Source: an uncultured Methylococcaceae bacterium (GTDB lineage Bacteria > Pseudomonadota > Gammaproteobacteria > Methylococcales > Methylococcaceae). From it: 50,944 bases of DNA. Both the position numbers and the translations under genes were made by a program. The stretch spans positions 1 to 50,944 of the forward strand of contig CAIWDB010000345.1 in assembly GCA_903911305.1 (NCBI GenBank), in the 5' to 3' direction. Shown here piece by piece: positions 1-8,222 of the stretch. The notes under the pieces were generated by a model. That model had not been told where the DNA came from and did not search any database. It worked only from the letters and a program-made list of their open reading frames with translations. How positions within the stretch are numbered: position 1 is the stretch's first letter; every line of letters starts with the position of its first letter.

Positions 1-5
1 GATCC

Positions 6-86
6 GTAGGAGCGGGCCATGCCCGCGATTGTTTGGGCCAAGTCTTCAAAAATAGGCTATTTATCGCGGGCGTGGCCCGCTCCTAC
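6..86. repeat. REP-like inverted repeat
   Basis: Two 24-base arms (6-29 and 63-86) are reverse complements with a single mismatch and are separated by 33 bases. The arms carry the core GGAGCGGGCCATGCCCGC, the usual look of dispersed REP-type palindromes in proteobacterial genomes. The element lies upstream of the first gene and has no coding content. A full second copy was not seen in this window. Confidence 0.75.
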
Positions 87-160
87 ATGTTGCATATATT
101 CATTATTAAGTAACTATTTGGTATTGAAAACGCTGTAACTTAACTCTTGGAGCATTCATC

Positions 161-544
161 ATGAACAAGCATCTTATCGTTAGCTTTCAATCCCTCAACC
201 AGGCCGATTTGCTTGCCAAGGCTACGCATATCGTTTCCAGTCTGAGAAATAACCCTTATTATCCCCTGCCTTGGCCCTCGCCAGTGCCGCAACTGGACGC
301 AGTGGAAGCCTTAGTCAATGACTATGGCAAAGCTTATGAGGCGGCATTGTACGGCGACCGCTTGAAAATTGCGGAGCGCAAAGCCGTCAGTGAACATTTG
401 ATTGAACAGTTGAAGAAGGTCGCCCGTTATCTTGAGGTCGCCGCCGATGGCAATGAGGCGGCTTTAATAAGCACGGGCTATGACTTGTCCCACGAACCGG
501 TGCGCACTAAAGCCAAAACTGAGCCAACTAATCCAAGTACTTGA
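161..544 (+). CDS. Small orphan protein resembling the N-terminal region of Fn3-domain proteins
   Basis: This 127-residue protein has no signal peptide or membrane segment. A purine-rich TTGGAG lies 9 bases before the ATG. By memory its pattern (a KAxxIVxxLxxNPxYPxP stretch, then a helix around AALYGDRLKIAERKA, then a block ending near ALISTGYDL) recalls a roughly 120-residue helical region found ahead of fibronectin type III domains in some bacterial proteins. No Fn3 domain follows; the protein stops after a short polar tail and the next 270 bases are palindromic repeats. It may be a stand-alone version or a truncated relic. Its function is unknown and the family resemblance is an inference. 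Confidence 0.6.
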   Translation: MNKHLIVSFQSLNQADLLAKATHIVSSLRNNPYYPLPWPSPVPQLDAVEALVNDYGKAYEAALYGDRLKIAERKAVSEHLIEQLKKVARYLEVAADGNEAALISTGYDLSHEPVRTKAKTEPTNPST

Positions 545-570
545 GGGGCTGGGTCACTGCCATTATGTTA

Positions 571-700
571 AGGATTTTTCCGTTCGCCCTGAGCCTGTCG
601 AAGCCTGTCCTGAGTCTGCCGAATGGGGGTGAACGGAAAATCCTACTGATTGGACGTTAAGCCGTTCATGGTTCGACAGGCTCACCACGAACGGCTTAAC
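571..700. repeat. Two adjacent palindromic repeats
   Basis: The first palindrome pairs 571-589 with 626-644 (arms around GGATTTTCCGTTC), enclosing a segment containing CCTGAGCCTGTCGAAG. The second, 656-700, has perfect 12-base arms GTTAAGCCGTTC and GAACGGCTTAAC around a 21-base centre containing TTCGACAGGCTCACCAC. Both share the TTCGACAGGCTCA core seen in dispersed repeats of many proteobacteria. The stretch 545-818 holds no gene I can support; it is filled by these elements and the partial repeat that follows. Confidence 0.7.
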
Positions 701-716
701 TTAATGGTATTGAGGC

Positions 717-787
717 TCCATGGATGGTGGCAGAGATTGAAAGCTTCCATGCAATCTGGATTCCTGCGATCCATGCCGGAATGACGG
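717..787. repeat. Partial copy of the CATGGATCGCCGG palindromic repeat
   Basis: This segment matches the right half of the full element at 6743-6844. Both run TCCATGGATGG, then a short variable part, then TCCATGCAATCTGGAT, then a GCGATCCATGCCGG core and ATGACG. The left arm is missing here, so it is a truncated copy next to the decayed nitroreductase gene. Confidence 0.65.
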
Positions 788-818
788 CATATTTCAACAG
801 AAATGAGGAACCATTACT

Positions 819-1184
819 TCATTCCTTGGTAGTGTCCGCTGGAAACCCCACCGTCTGCGACAGCAACACTTGATGGTCGGGATTCAAACCCAACGCGGCG
901 GCAACGGCTTTGCGATCCAGCCATGCACGAATCACCGTGGAGAGTCCAATACTGGCACAGAACAAATAGACGTTTTGGGCAATCGCCCCGGCTGAGACCG
1001 ATGCGAAAAAAACCCGCTGGTCGGCGGGCATCAAAGCCATCCGCTCCGAGTTAGCCACAAAAATCAAATCCACCGGCGCATCATCGACAAAATCCTGATA
1101 CCCTGTGACCCGCCGCAAGTCGCTTGCCGCCACCAAATGCAATGCATGGGTTGCAGCATCATACCGATAAGCCCCGGCGGGCAT
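819..1184 (-). pseudogene. Nitroreductase-fold (SagB-type) C-terminal fragment
   Basis: The 121-residue reading frame matches only the second half of a SagB-like nitroreductase. It starts at the PAGxYRYD turn, has the hydrophobic DLIFVANSERM strand, the helix GAIAQNVYLFCASIGLSTV and the LGLNPDHQVLLSQTVGFP end. The N-terminal half, which in this family carries the Arg/Ser-rich flavin-binding loop and the PSAGG-like segment, is absent. Directly upstream on the minus strand is a dispersed repeat (1197-1242), after which the FUSC gene ends. The gene was therefore probably truncated by a repeat-associated rearrangement. It is unlikely to encode an active enzyme, although a short product could still be made. 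Confidence 0.65.
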
Positions 1185-1196
1185 GGCCTAGGATTG

Positions 1197-1242
1197 GAGC
1201 GTCAAAGCCTATCCTGAGCGAAGTCGAAGGGCTTGCTTTGAC
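1197..1242. repeat. Dispersed repeat, copy 1 (GCGTCAAAGCC family)
   Basis: The sequence starting GAGCGTCAAAGCC and ending GGGCTTGCTTTGAC is nearly identical to 21644-21688; the copies differ by one substitution and one missing base. The arms GTCAAAGCC and GGGCTTGCTTTGAC can pair. The repeat overlaps the 3' end of the FUSC gene and provides that gene's final codons and stop. Confidence 0.75.
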
Positions 1243-3452
1243 AGGCGAAGCAAGCTTCGCATTTCAATACTGGCAAGCATTGTGTCAAGTTCGTCTATGG
1301 AAGATATTAAAATTTTATCGAGTTCGATATAGGCATTTATCAAATGGGCTTCATCAGCATGATTGGAATTATAATATTGGACTTGGCGGGTTAACGCTTG
1401 ATAAGCCTCATCTGCTTTTACTTTGGCATCATGGAAAGCATTGGGTTGATTGTCCAATCTATTCGCAAAACCAAAGCATGCTTCTGAGAATGACTGGTCA
1501 AGCACTGCCTGACATTCGCTCAAAGGTTCAATTTGCTGCCTAAATTTTTTGCTCACATGATAGCGGTGACGGGCTGAAACCAATCTGGCGATGGTATGTA
1601 TTGTGGGTATCATTGAACCCATCGTGTCTAGCTTGAAGGCAACTTCAGGTTGGCTGGAACCCGGTTCGATTTGAGCATGCTCTAACAATGTCACGGCACT
1701 TTGCAAGCCCGTGTCAATAGCTTGCAACATCGCTGCGGAAGATTGGCGATCAGGCGGCGATGCCACACCAAGGCTTAGGAATTTACCTAAGTTTCGCAGA
1801 TTGCTGGAAAGTCGCTTGGTTAACATGCGTTCGGAACGCTGTGGCCAGATCACATAATTAATGACACCTACAACAGTGATCCCTAATAGAATGCCTAACA
1901 CGCGGTCACGCGCACTTTCCAGATCGGTGACGGGTCCGTAACCGGGTAGTACCGCATGGGCAAATGCATAACCAATTTGAGTGCCAACATAGGCTATACG
2001 CGGGCTACCCGAACCCACCCACGCGGAAAGCCACATAACCGGGGCAATCGTCAACATAAACCCGGCTATGGTTTCCAAGGCTGGCTCTAGCACGATGATA
2101 AAAATATAGGCCAACAAGCCACCTAGGCTTGCCCCCATAATCCGCATCACCGATTTTCTATAGTCGGCCCCCATACTGGTCTGCGCGACGATGACACAGG
2201 TTAAAATGGCGGTGTCGATGCCGGGCCATCGAAAGGCTTGAACCAGAAACAAACAAATCATGACTCCCAAGGCAAACTTCATTCCATAATGCAATGCATC
2301 CATGTTATCGACCCAGTATTGTTTCGAGAGCCAAAACAGGGGGGGTGTTTGCCCCTTGGGGGATGCTGCTTGCATTTCGTTGACCGTTGGCTGGCTCATA
2401 GGGCCGTATAACAAGCCTAGGCATCGGCTAGTCCTTATGGCTGAATGCTCCAAACGATGCAGAAGCAAAAACAATGAGTCGTTGGAGGCTGGATTTGAAC
2501 TATCAGCACTAAGATTATTGTCGGCTGAGATTGCGATGGGTGTTTCGCATTCCAAAAATGTCATTTGCAATTCATGGCATTTCCCGCCGATTGCAGCAAT
2601 CTTTGCGCGGTCTGATTGTGACAATATCAGGCTTGGGTCAGTCTCCAACACGAGGTTATTTAATTTGGAGGCGACATTAAACCAAGTATCGACCTCTACG
2701 ATGAAATCAATCCATTCGGCATGTTTATTCTTCAACGCCGAATGAGTCATCTCGGCATGGGAAAGTAGGGCAAATTGGCGGGAGACGTTACCCAAACGGG
2801 GTATTTCGTCGGGTTTGGCGTGCTTGACTGTTTCTCCTTGACCCGCTATCCGTTCAAGCATACGAACAATGATGGACAAGCGTTCGCTCAGGTCTTGAAT
2901 CAATAGTTTTTCAGGGTTTTGGGGCCATAAAATCAGTTGGGCGGCAATGGATGTGCCAAATGCAAGCAAGCCCAAGGTGGGCAAAATCCACAATGCACCA
3001 TAAACATTCTGCTCGGGGTGTTCTGGATTATAAAGAACCGCAAACACATAGAGCATGGGTGGGATGGTGGGCGTTCCAGTCACTCGTGAAATGAAAAGTA
3101 GCACGGTAATCAATGCGTATGACCAAGGCACCAAAAACCAAGGCTGGTCTCCCCACATGGCTAGGCTGATGACACTTAAAACGATTGCAACCACTTCCAA
3201 TTTCATCAACTTCCACGCACTCACCAGCGACATGGTGTAATCCATCATGGTTGGCCCTAGCATCATCACGAAGGAGAAACTCAACGCAATGATTGAAGGT
3301 GGCCGCAATGTCACGCCAACGAAGCAAACGATCATCAAGGTGATAAACAAGCGTATCGTCAAAATTCGACGGGCTGGTGTCAAACGCAATTCAGAGCGGA
3401 GAAAATCCGCCGGTGACATGCCAAACCAAAAGTGTTGCCAAATCTCGTGCAT
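1209..3452 (-). CDS. FUSC-family inner-membrane transporter (AaeB/MdtO-like efflux subunit)
   Basis: The 747-residue protein has two blocks of hydrophobic segments, about residues 30-190 and 390-535, separated by a soluble region and followed by a C-terminal helical soluble region. That is the duplicated layout of the fusaric-acid-resistance family (FUSC; E. coli AaeB and MdtO). The second block contains the family-like stretch GASLGGLLAYI near residue 440. It probably exports aromatic acids or related toxic compounds across the inner membrane, coupled to the HlyD-type adaptor encoded 61 bases upstream and the outer-membrane factor encoded divergently. The last codons and the TAG stop lie inside a dispersed repeat (1197-1242), so the natural C-terminus may have been altered by a few residues. 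The substrate cannot be read from sequence. Confidence 0.88.
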   Translation of the reverse strand: MHEIWQHFWFGMSPADFLRSELRLTPARRILTIRLFITLMIVCFVGVTLRPPSIIALSFSFVMMLGPTMMDYTMSLVSAWKLMKLEVVAIVLSVISLAMWGDQPWFLVPWSYALITVLLFISRVTGTPTIPPMLYVFAVLYNPEHPEQNVYGALWILPTLGLLAFGTSIAAQLILWPQNPEKLLIQDLSERLSIIVRMLERIAGQGETVKHAKPDEIPRLGNVSRQFALLSHAEMTHSALKNKHAEWIDFIVEVDTWFNVASKLNNLVLETDPSLILSQSDRAKIAAIGGKCHELQMTFLECETPIAISADNNLSADSSNPASNDSLFLLLHRLEHSAIRTSRCLGLLYGPMSQPTVNEMQAASPKGQTPPLFWLSKQYWVDNMDALHYGMKFALGVMICLFLVQAFRWPGIDTAILTCVIVAQTSMGADYRKSVMRIMGASLGGLLAYIFIIVLEPALETIAGFMLTIAPVMWLSAWVGSGSPRIAYVGTQIGYAFAHAVLPGYGPVTDLESARDRVLGILLGITVVGVINYVIWPQRSERMLTKRLSSNLRNLGKFLSLGVASPPDRQSSAAMLQAIDTGLQSAVTLLEHAQIEPGSSQPEVAFKLDTMGSMIPTIHTIARLVSARHRYHVSKKFRQQIEPLSECQAVLDQSFSEACFGFANRLDNQPNAFHDAKVKADEAYQALTRQVQYYNSNHADEAHLINAYIELDKILISSIDELDTMLASIEMRSLLRLSKQALRLRSG

Positions 3453-3513
3453 TTATCGCAGACCGGCTTGGGTTAAAACCGTAGAGGCTTTCGCTTGTTT
3501 CATTGTGCCTAGC

Positions 3514-4680
3514 TCAGTGCTTGGGTGCTGAAGCAGAGCTTTCAGCCGGCTTGCCCAAAATGGTGGTGAATGCGGTCATGCCCATGCGAAACGGGTAGGC
3601 CGGATCGCGTTCCAGCAATTTGATGCGAACTGGAAACCGCGAAGCCAATACCACCCAATTCAAGGTTCGTTCCACAGTGGGCAGTGAACCCTGCTCTTTG
3701 ATATTGTCTGGAAAGTTTGCCCAACCGATGCCCTGCACTTCACCTCGAAAATGTTTGCCGGGATAAGGGGCAAGAAATACATCGACCGCCATGCCGGGCT
3801 GAATGGATCGAAGATAGGTTTCCTTGTAGTTCGCCATGACAAACCAAACCCGGTCATCGACCATTGCAAACAATTTCTGTCCGGGCTGGACATATTCGCC
3901 AACGGCGATGTTCAGATTGGTCACATAGGCATCGAATGGCGCATATACCGAACAATACTCCACATCCAGTTCGGCGTTCTGCACTTCTGCGCGTGATGCT
4001 TCAATCTTGGCATAAAGGTTGCCGAATTGGGCTAAATCGGCTTCCGCTTTGGCGTGTTCCTTATGGGCGTGATTGACGGTCATGATGGCGGCTTGGTGCT
4101 TGGCTTTGGCATCCCGGACCGCCGCCGCCGAGGCATCGCGGGCCGCTGTGGCTTCGTTGATCTTGTTTGCAGTGACAAACTCCTTTTCCAGCAATGGCTT
4201 TATTCGTTCAAGATAACTTTGGTCGTAAGTGGCCTTGGCTTCCAATCGGGCAATCTCGGCGTTGGCAGCGGCCTGCTCATGTTCCATTTGGGTTATTTTT
4301 GCCGAGGCTGCACCGATCTGCGCTTTGTTGGCTTCAACCTCCTTTTCAGCGAGTTGATGCCTAGCCTTGGCTTGGGCAAGCTTGGCTTGATAAGGTCTGG
4401 GATCGATCACGTATAATAAATCACCCTGCTTAACCCATTGGTTGTCGGCGACGTTTAGCTTCACTATGCGACCACTGACATGTTGGGGCATGATGTCAAC
4501 GATGTTGGCGCGTACCATGGCATCATTGGTGCGGGGATGTGAAATGTTGTCGTTCCAAACCCTAACCCCTGTCAAAGCCGCACCCGCTACAATCAAAATA
4601 CCAATGATGCGGCCCACTATCCGTTTGGTGCGTTCATTCATTGTTTCGGATTCTGGCATGTTCTTGGGTTCACTCGGCAT
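3514..4680 (-). CDS. HlyD-family membrane fusion protein (efflux adaptor)
   Basis: The 388-residue protein has a single N-terminal membrane anchor at about residues 21-40. A biotinyl/lipoyl-like strand block follows (VDIMPQHVSGRIVKLNVADN, then GDLLYVIDPRPYQAKL). Next comes a long Ala/Glu/Lys-rich coiled coil at about 95-220, and the second lipoyl half and barrel around YVTNLNIAVGEYVQPGQKLF. This is the EmrA/AaeA/MdtN type of periplasmic adaptor, which bridges the FUSC pump to a TolC-type channel. It overlaps the ytcA-like gene upstream by 11 bases, pointing to one transcript. Starts at internal Met 8 or 14 are possible. Confidence 0.9.
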   Translation of the reverse strand: MPSEPKNMPESETMNERTKRIVGRIIGILIVAGAALTGVRVWNDNISHPRTNDAMVRANIVDIMPQHVSGRIVKLNVADNQWVKQGDLLYVIDPRPYQAKLAQAKARHQLAEKEVEANKAQIGAASAKITQMEHEQAAANAEIARLEAKATYDQSYLERIKPLLEKEFVTANKINEATAARDASAAAVRDAKAKHQAAIMTVNHAHKEHAKAEADLAQFGNLYAKIEASRAEVQNAELDVEYCSVYAPFDAYVTNLNIAVGEYVQPGQKLFAMVDDRVWFVMANYKETYLRSIQPGMAVDVFLAPYPGKHFRGEVQGIGWANFPDNIKEQGSLPTVERTLNWVVLASRFPVRIKLLERDPAYPFRMGMTAFTTILGKPAESSASAPKH

Positions 4681-4933
4681 AGCCTAATAGCCATGTTGCA
4701 AAGGTAAACAAAGCCCAGAGGCTAGTGTAAATAAGTAGTGGATGGCCTAAATACGGATCGAGCTTCATCCAGTAAAAAAGCTGGGATGCCACTACGGTGA
4801 GCGCTACCCCCACCACCATGCAAACGATCCATGGAGGCCAGAATGAACCTTGGATGCTCAGAAGCGGATCGCAAGCAACAAGCTGCAATGCAAGCAGGAT
4901 GGTAAAGCCGAAATACAAGGGCCGGGGCATCAT
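4670..4933 (-). CDS. YtcA-family small membrane lipoprotein
   Basis: The 87-residue protein starts with a hydrophobic signal ending in the lipobox LVAC (Cys 21), followed by two predicted membrane helices at about 35-54 and 66-84. Length and layout match YtcA, the small protein encoded beside the mdtNOP efflux genes of E. coli. Here too it heads an adaptor-FUSC operon, supporting an accessory role in this type of pump. Its exact function is not known. It shares 11 bases with the hlyD-like gene. The region to the divergent tolC-like gene (4934-5098) should hold both promoters; I could not assign them. Confidence 0.75.
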   Translation of the reverse strand: MMPRPLYFGFTILLALQLVACDPLLSIQGSFWPPWIVCMVVGVALTVVASQLFYWMKLDPYLGHPLLIYTSLWALFTFATWLLGYAE

Positions 4934-5098
4934 AGTTAATATGCTAGTGATAGACAGGCATTCTAAGTTAACATATCACGGTGAATAAAAAAAATCGCTC
5001 ATCAATTAAACCGAGCCAATAATTGGACGGCGGCATCCATTTATGTTTGCAGCTTATCGTGGCAACCCTCCAGCCTACTTGCGGATAATGGCGGGCCT

Positions 5099-6664
5099 AT
5101 GTCGAATAGGTTGATGCCAAACATGCGCTCGACCAGAATAGTCACCGTGATTAACGCTCTCATTGTTGGTTTTTTCGTTTTTCCAATCATCTTGGGCGGT
5201 TGCCATCATCCCAAGCACCCGGCGTTAATCAAAGAAGCCCTAGCCCCTGAACTCGCCGCCCCCCCTTCCAAGTCTGAGAAGTGGCATTCCCAATCCATTC
5301 AGGGCAGTTCCATCCATTTGACTGGCAAATCATCCATGGCATCGGGGAATAGCTTGGTTGAACCTAGTAAAACCTACACATTGGCAGATTTGGTTGATCT
5401 TGGCTTGCGCGCCAATCCGGCGACTCGCAACGCTTGGGAACAGGCGAGAGCCGCAGCCGCCGGCCTAGGCATAGCCGAGTCTGCTTGGCTTCCTGCGCTG
5501 ACCGCTAAAGGCAATTACAATTACGCCCAGCAAGCCTCGGGCATTTTCATGTTTCGTGGCACGACCTTCCAACCTTATTTGGAGCTTTCTTGGGCGCTTT
5601 TCGACGTGAAACGGCCCGCTCAGATAGACCAAGCCACGCAACAACTGCTCGCCGCCAATTATAGTTTCAATCGCACACATCAAAAGGTCGCTTTTGACGT
5701 GCAGCGCGCATTTTTCGCCTACAACGCGGCCTTGGCCCAAGTGACCGCTGCCGAAGTGACGGTGAAGCAAACCCATAAAAACTCCGAATCGGTCGATGCT
5801 CAACGGGTGCAAGGGGTTGCGACTAAGCCCGAATTACTCCTAGCTTTACAAGATCAAGCCAAGGCGGAGTACGAACTCCAATCGGCGAGGGGAAGAGTGT
5901 TGGATACCCGGGCCGAATTGGCGGAAAGCTTGGGCATCACGCCGAACATTGAAGTGAAGACCGTGGCGATAACCGACCTACCGCTGCCTCATTCGATTGA
6001 ATCCCCCGCTGACCATTTGATTGACGAGGCGCTCAGCCAACGCCCCGACCTGTCTGCACGTTTAGCCGAACTTCGCGCCAAAGATGCTGAAATTAGAAAA
6101 GCCGAGGCAGGCTATTGGCCTAAGGTTTCGTTAGGTGCCAAGGCAGGAACCACCACCTTTGATTATAACTATTGGTCGGGTCCGGGCACTATGCAAATTC
6201 CCAATTTGCCTTATAGCAATAACATTGACGAACTGCACAAAAATTATTTGGATTATGGCGCTGGCTTCACCTTTGAATGGAATTTGTTTGAAGGCTTCGC
6301 CACAGCCAATGCCGTCAACCAAGCGACAGCCAAGCGTGAAGTGGCGCAAGCTGAATTCGATGCACTCCAACTGCAAATCGTCAAAGAAGTCTGGAAAGGC
6401 TACGCGGATGTGAAAACCGCCCTAAGAAAACGCGAATTTGCCGTGGCCTTGCTCAAAGCGTCAGAGGAATCTTACGAGGCGCTCAAGGAGAGCTACGCCA
6501 ATGGGTTGTCTACTGTCATCGAACTATTGACGGCGGAACGCAGTTTGGCCAGCGCCCGTTTCACCGAAATTGAGAGCCGGACAGCGCTACTGAATTCGTT
6601 GGCTGCGTTAGTCTACGCGGCGGGGAGTACGGGCGATGAGTGGGCAGGAAACCAAAAACCGTAA
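5099..6664 (+). CDS. TolC-family outer-membrane efflux lipoprotein
   Basis: The 521-residue protein has a signal peptide with lipobox LGGC (Cys 35), so it is probably a lipidated outer-membrane factor like OprM or MdtP. Two tandem outer-membrane-efflux repeats follow. The first is around residues 95-290 (TLADLVDLGLRANPATRNAWEQ). The second is around 310-505 (LIDEALSQRPDLSARLAELRAKDAEIRKAEAGYWPKVSLG style, with YANGLSTVIELLTAERSLASAR near the end). It is divergent from the ytcA-hlyD-FUSC genes and completes a tripartite export system. The ribosome-binding site before the chosen ATG is weak; a later ATG at residue 6 is also possible. The C-terminal end is normal for the family. Confidence 0.9.
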   Translation: MSNRLMPNMRSTRIVTVINALIVGFFVFPIILGGCHHPKHPALIKEALAPELAAPPSKSEKWHSQSIQGSSIHLTGKSSMASGNSLVEPSKTYTLADLVDLGLRANPATRNAWEQARAAAAGLGIAESAWLPALTAKGNYNYAQQASGIFMFRGTTFQPYLELSWALFDVKRPAQIDQATQQLLAANYSFNRTHQKVAFDVQRAFFAYNAALAQVTAAEVTVKQTHKNSESVDAQRVQGVATKPELLLALQDQAKAEYELQSARGRVLDTRAELAESLGITPNIEVKTVAITDLPLPHSIESPADHLIDEALSQRPDLSARLAELRAKDAEIRKAEAGYWPKVSLGAKAGTTTFDYNYWSGPGTMQIPNLPYSNNIDELHKNYLDYGAGFTFEWNLFEGFATANAVNQATAKREVAQAEFDALQLQIVKEVWKGYADVKTALRKREFAVALLKASEESYEALKESYANGLSTVIELLTAERSLASARFTEIESRTALLNSLAALVYAAGSTGDEWAGNQKP

Positions 6665-6742
6665 AGTCAACTTTAGCCGGCCTTGGGCGAATGAATTCGC
6701 TCAGACTACATTAGAAAGATGTTTCAGCCAAATCAGAAAAGC

Positions 6743-6844
6743 CGTCGTTCCGGCATGGATCGCCGGAACCTAGGTTCCATGGATGGCGGGGGACTTTGGA
6801 GCGTCCATGCAATCTGGATACCGGCGATCCATGCCGGTATGACG
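6743..6844. repeat. Full-length palindromic dispersed repeat (about 100 bp)
   Basis: The left arm (about 6744-6769) and right arm (about 6818-6843) are inverted copies centred on CCGGCATGGATCGCCGG and CCGGCGATCCATGCCGG, with about four mismatches over 26 bases. The middle carries TTCCATGGATGG and GTCCATGCAATCTGGAT. Partial copies occur at 717-787 and 19152-19202. It lies between the convergent tolC-like and cobS genes. No coding content or target-site duplication was recognised, so it may be a MITE or REP-type element. Confidence 0.75.
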
Positions 6845-6897
6845 TAGTTCTTTTAACCCTTGCTGAAGAATCTTGCTAATCAGGTTGATTATTGCAA

Positions 6898-7599
6898 TCA
6901 AACCAACGCGCAAGCCACCAAGACCGCTGCTTCACCCATTTCGACTGTCGCACCCAAGGTGTCGCCCGTGCAACCGCCTAGCCTACTCACCATCTGAAAC
7001 CTTAACCACCCGAGCGCCAAACCTGCAACCAATAGCGGCCACGGGCCTAACATAACCCCGGCCAAGATTAGCGAAATCAAGGCGGTCAAACTGACAGGAA
7101 GCCGTGGTAACTTTTCCACCAAAGGGCTGCCTAGGCCGTTGGGCCGGATATAAGGCGTAGTCAACATCAATAACAGGATAAGGCTGCGGCCTACAACAGG
7201 CGTCCATAACAAGGGCATGAGATTGCGCTGCCCCATCAGTTCCGTCAATGCGGAAAATTTCAGCAATAGCATCAAAACAACCACCGCCACAGCGATGGGA
7301 CCTGAACAAGGGTCTTTCATGATCTTCAAACTGCGTTCGCGGTCGCCTTGCCCACCTATCCAAGCATCGGCGCTATCGGCCAAGCCGTCAAGATGCATCC
7401 CCCCCGTCACCCATACCCAAACCGTCAATAACATGGCCGATGTCAACATAACACCGGCATCATCCAAGACTTCCCGGATTGACAACAACAAACCACCAAT
7501 TAACAGACCAATCCATGGATAAAACACTACTGACCAAGCTTGTGTTTCAGGCGTGAACCGGACTTTAACAGGAACCGGCAAACGAGTGAGAAACTGCAT
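6898..7599 (-). CDS. cobS: Adenosylcobinamide-GDP ribazoletransferase (cobalamin synthase)
   Basis: CobS is an integral membrane enzyme that joins adenosylcobinamide-GDP to alpha-ribazole (phosphate), the last step of cobalamin assembly. The sequence shows FLTRLPVP near the start, the acidic signature GGMHLDGLADSADAW, KIMKDPCSGPIAV, and several hydrophobic helices. From the ATG at 7599 it is 233 residues, slightly shorter than typical (about 250). The frame stays open upstream through the cobC gene, but that part looks non-coding. A rare CTG start near 7629 after a GGAGGG would add about ten residues that align with the family. It is the last gene of the overlapping cobU-T-C-S cluster. Confidence 0.9.
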   Translation of the reverse strand: MQFLTRLPVPVKVRFTPETQAWSVVFYPWIGLLIGGLLLSIREVLDDAGVMLTSAMLLTVWVWVTGGMHLDGLADSADAWIGGQGDRERSLKIMKDPCSGPIAVAVVVLMLLLKFSALTELMGQRNLMPLLWTPVVGRSLILLLMLTTPYIRPNGLGSPLVEKLPRLPVSLTALISLILAGVMLGPWPLLVAGLALGWLRFQMVSRLGGCTGDTLGATVEMGEAAVLVACALV

Positions 7600-7625
7600 G
7601 GCCAGTCCGAATGCATGTAAATAGA

Positions 7626-8222
7626 TCAGAGCCGCCCTCCATGAAAAACCAAGCGAGCCTGAGTAAAATCCTCCCCTTTTTGATGAATTCGGGTCAAACC
7701 GGCATGGGGCACATGAAGCGAGAATAGCCGCTGCTCGGGAAAACCCAACACTATCCGTAAAATGCTGCGTATGACACCGGCGTGAGTGACCACAAGCCAA
7801 TGTTCGCCGTGAGAATGCTGAAGCAGATCGCGCCAAAAATCGGTGACACGGGCTTCAAAATCCTGATAATCCTCGCCCCCAGGAGCCGGGTTGAAGCGTG
7901 GGCTACGTTGAAATTCCAATAGTTTTTCGCCTTCATGCCGATATAAGTCGCTCCAGCTTCGCCCTTCCCATGCGCCGAAACCCAATTCTCGCAAGCGCGG
8001 TTCCAGCCTTAAGGGAAGACCATAATGCTCGGCCAATTCTTCGGCAAAACTGGCACAACGTATCAATGGCGAACTGACTACCCCATCCCATGGCGGTTGC
8101 ACCCAAGCCAACACGCCGCGCATTTGTGACCAGCCCACATTAGTCAATGGTGGATCATAGGTTGAACCCAAGCACAATCCAGGGGTAACTTCGCCGTGGC
8201 GCATCAAGTCTATAGTAGTCAT
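7626..8222 (-). CDS. cobC: Alpha-ribazole-5'-phosphate phosphatase-like histidine phosphatase
   Basis: The 198-residue protein belongs to the histidine phosphatase (phosphoglycerate mutase-like) superfamily. It has the RHGE catalytic signature at residues 8-11, [13 protein letters not shown] in the middle, [12 protein letters not shown], and the second histidine in [12 protein letters not shown]. In this family CobC removes the phosphate from alpha-ribazole phosphate or adenosylcobalamin phosphate. Its role is supported by its position: the start overlaps the stop of cobT by 4 bases (ATGA), and cobS follows. Without this context it could be any small phosphatase of the superfamily. Confidence 0.88.
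   Translation of the reverse strand: MTTIDLMRHGEVTPGLCLGSTYDPPLTNVGWSQMRGVLAWVQPPWDGVVSSPLIRCASFAEELAEHYGLPLRLEPRLRELGFGAWEGRSWSDLYRHEGEKLLEFQRSPRFNPAPGGEDYQDFEARVTDFWRDLLQHSHGEHWLVVTHAGVIRSILRIVLGFPEQRLFSLHVPHAGLTRIHQKGEDFTQARLVFHGGRL

Noticed and set aside
1124-1543. Plus-strand frame of 139 codons across the FUSC 3' end
   Set aside because: It is antisense to the FUSC and nitroreductase genes, has no family resemblance and crosses a dispersed repeat.
6898-7836. A 312-residue cobS frame starting at 7836
   Set aside because: The first 80 residues lie within the cobC gene and look like out-of-frame translation; the CobS family begins about ten residues before FLTRLPVP.
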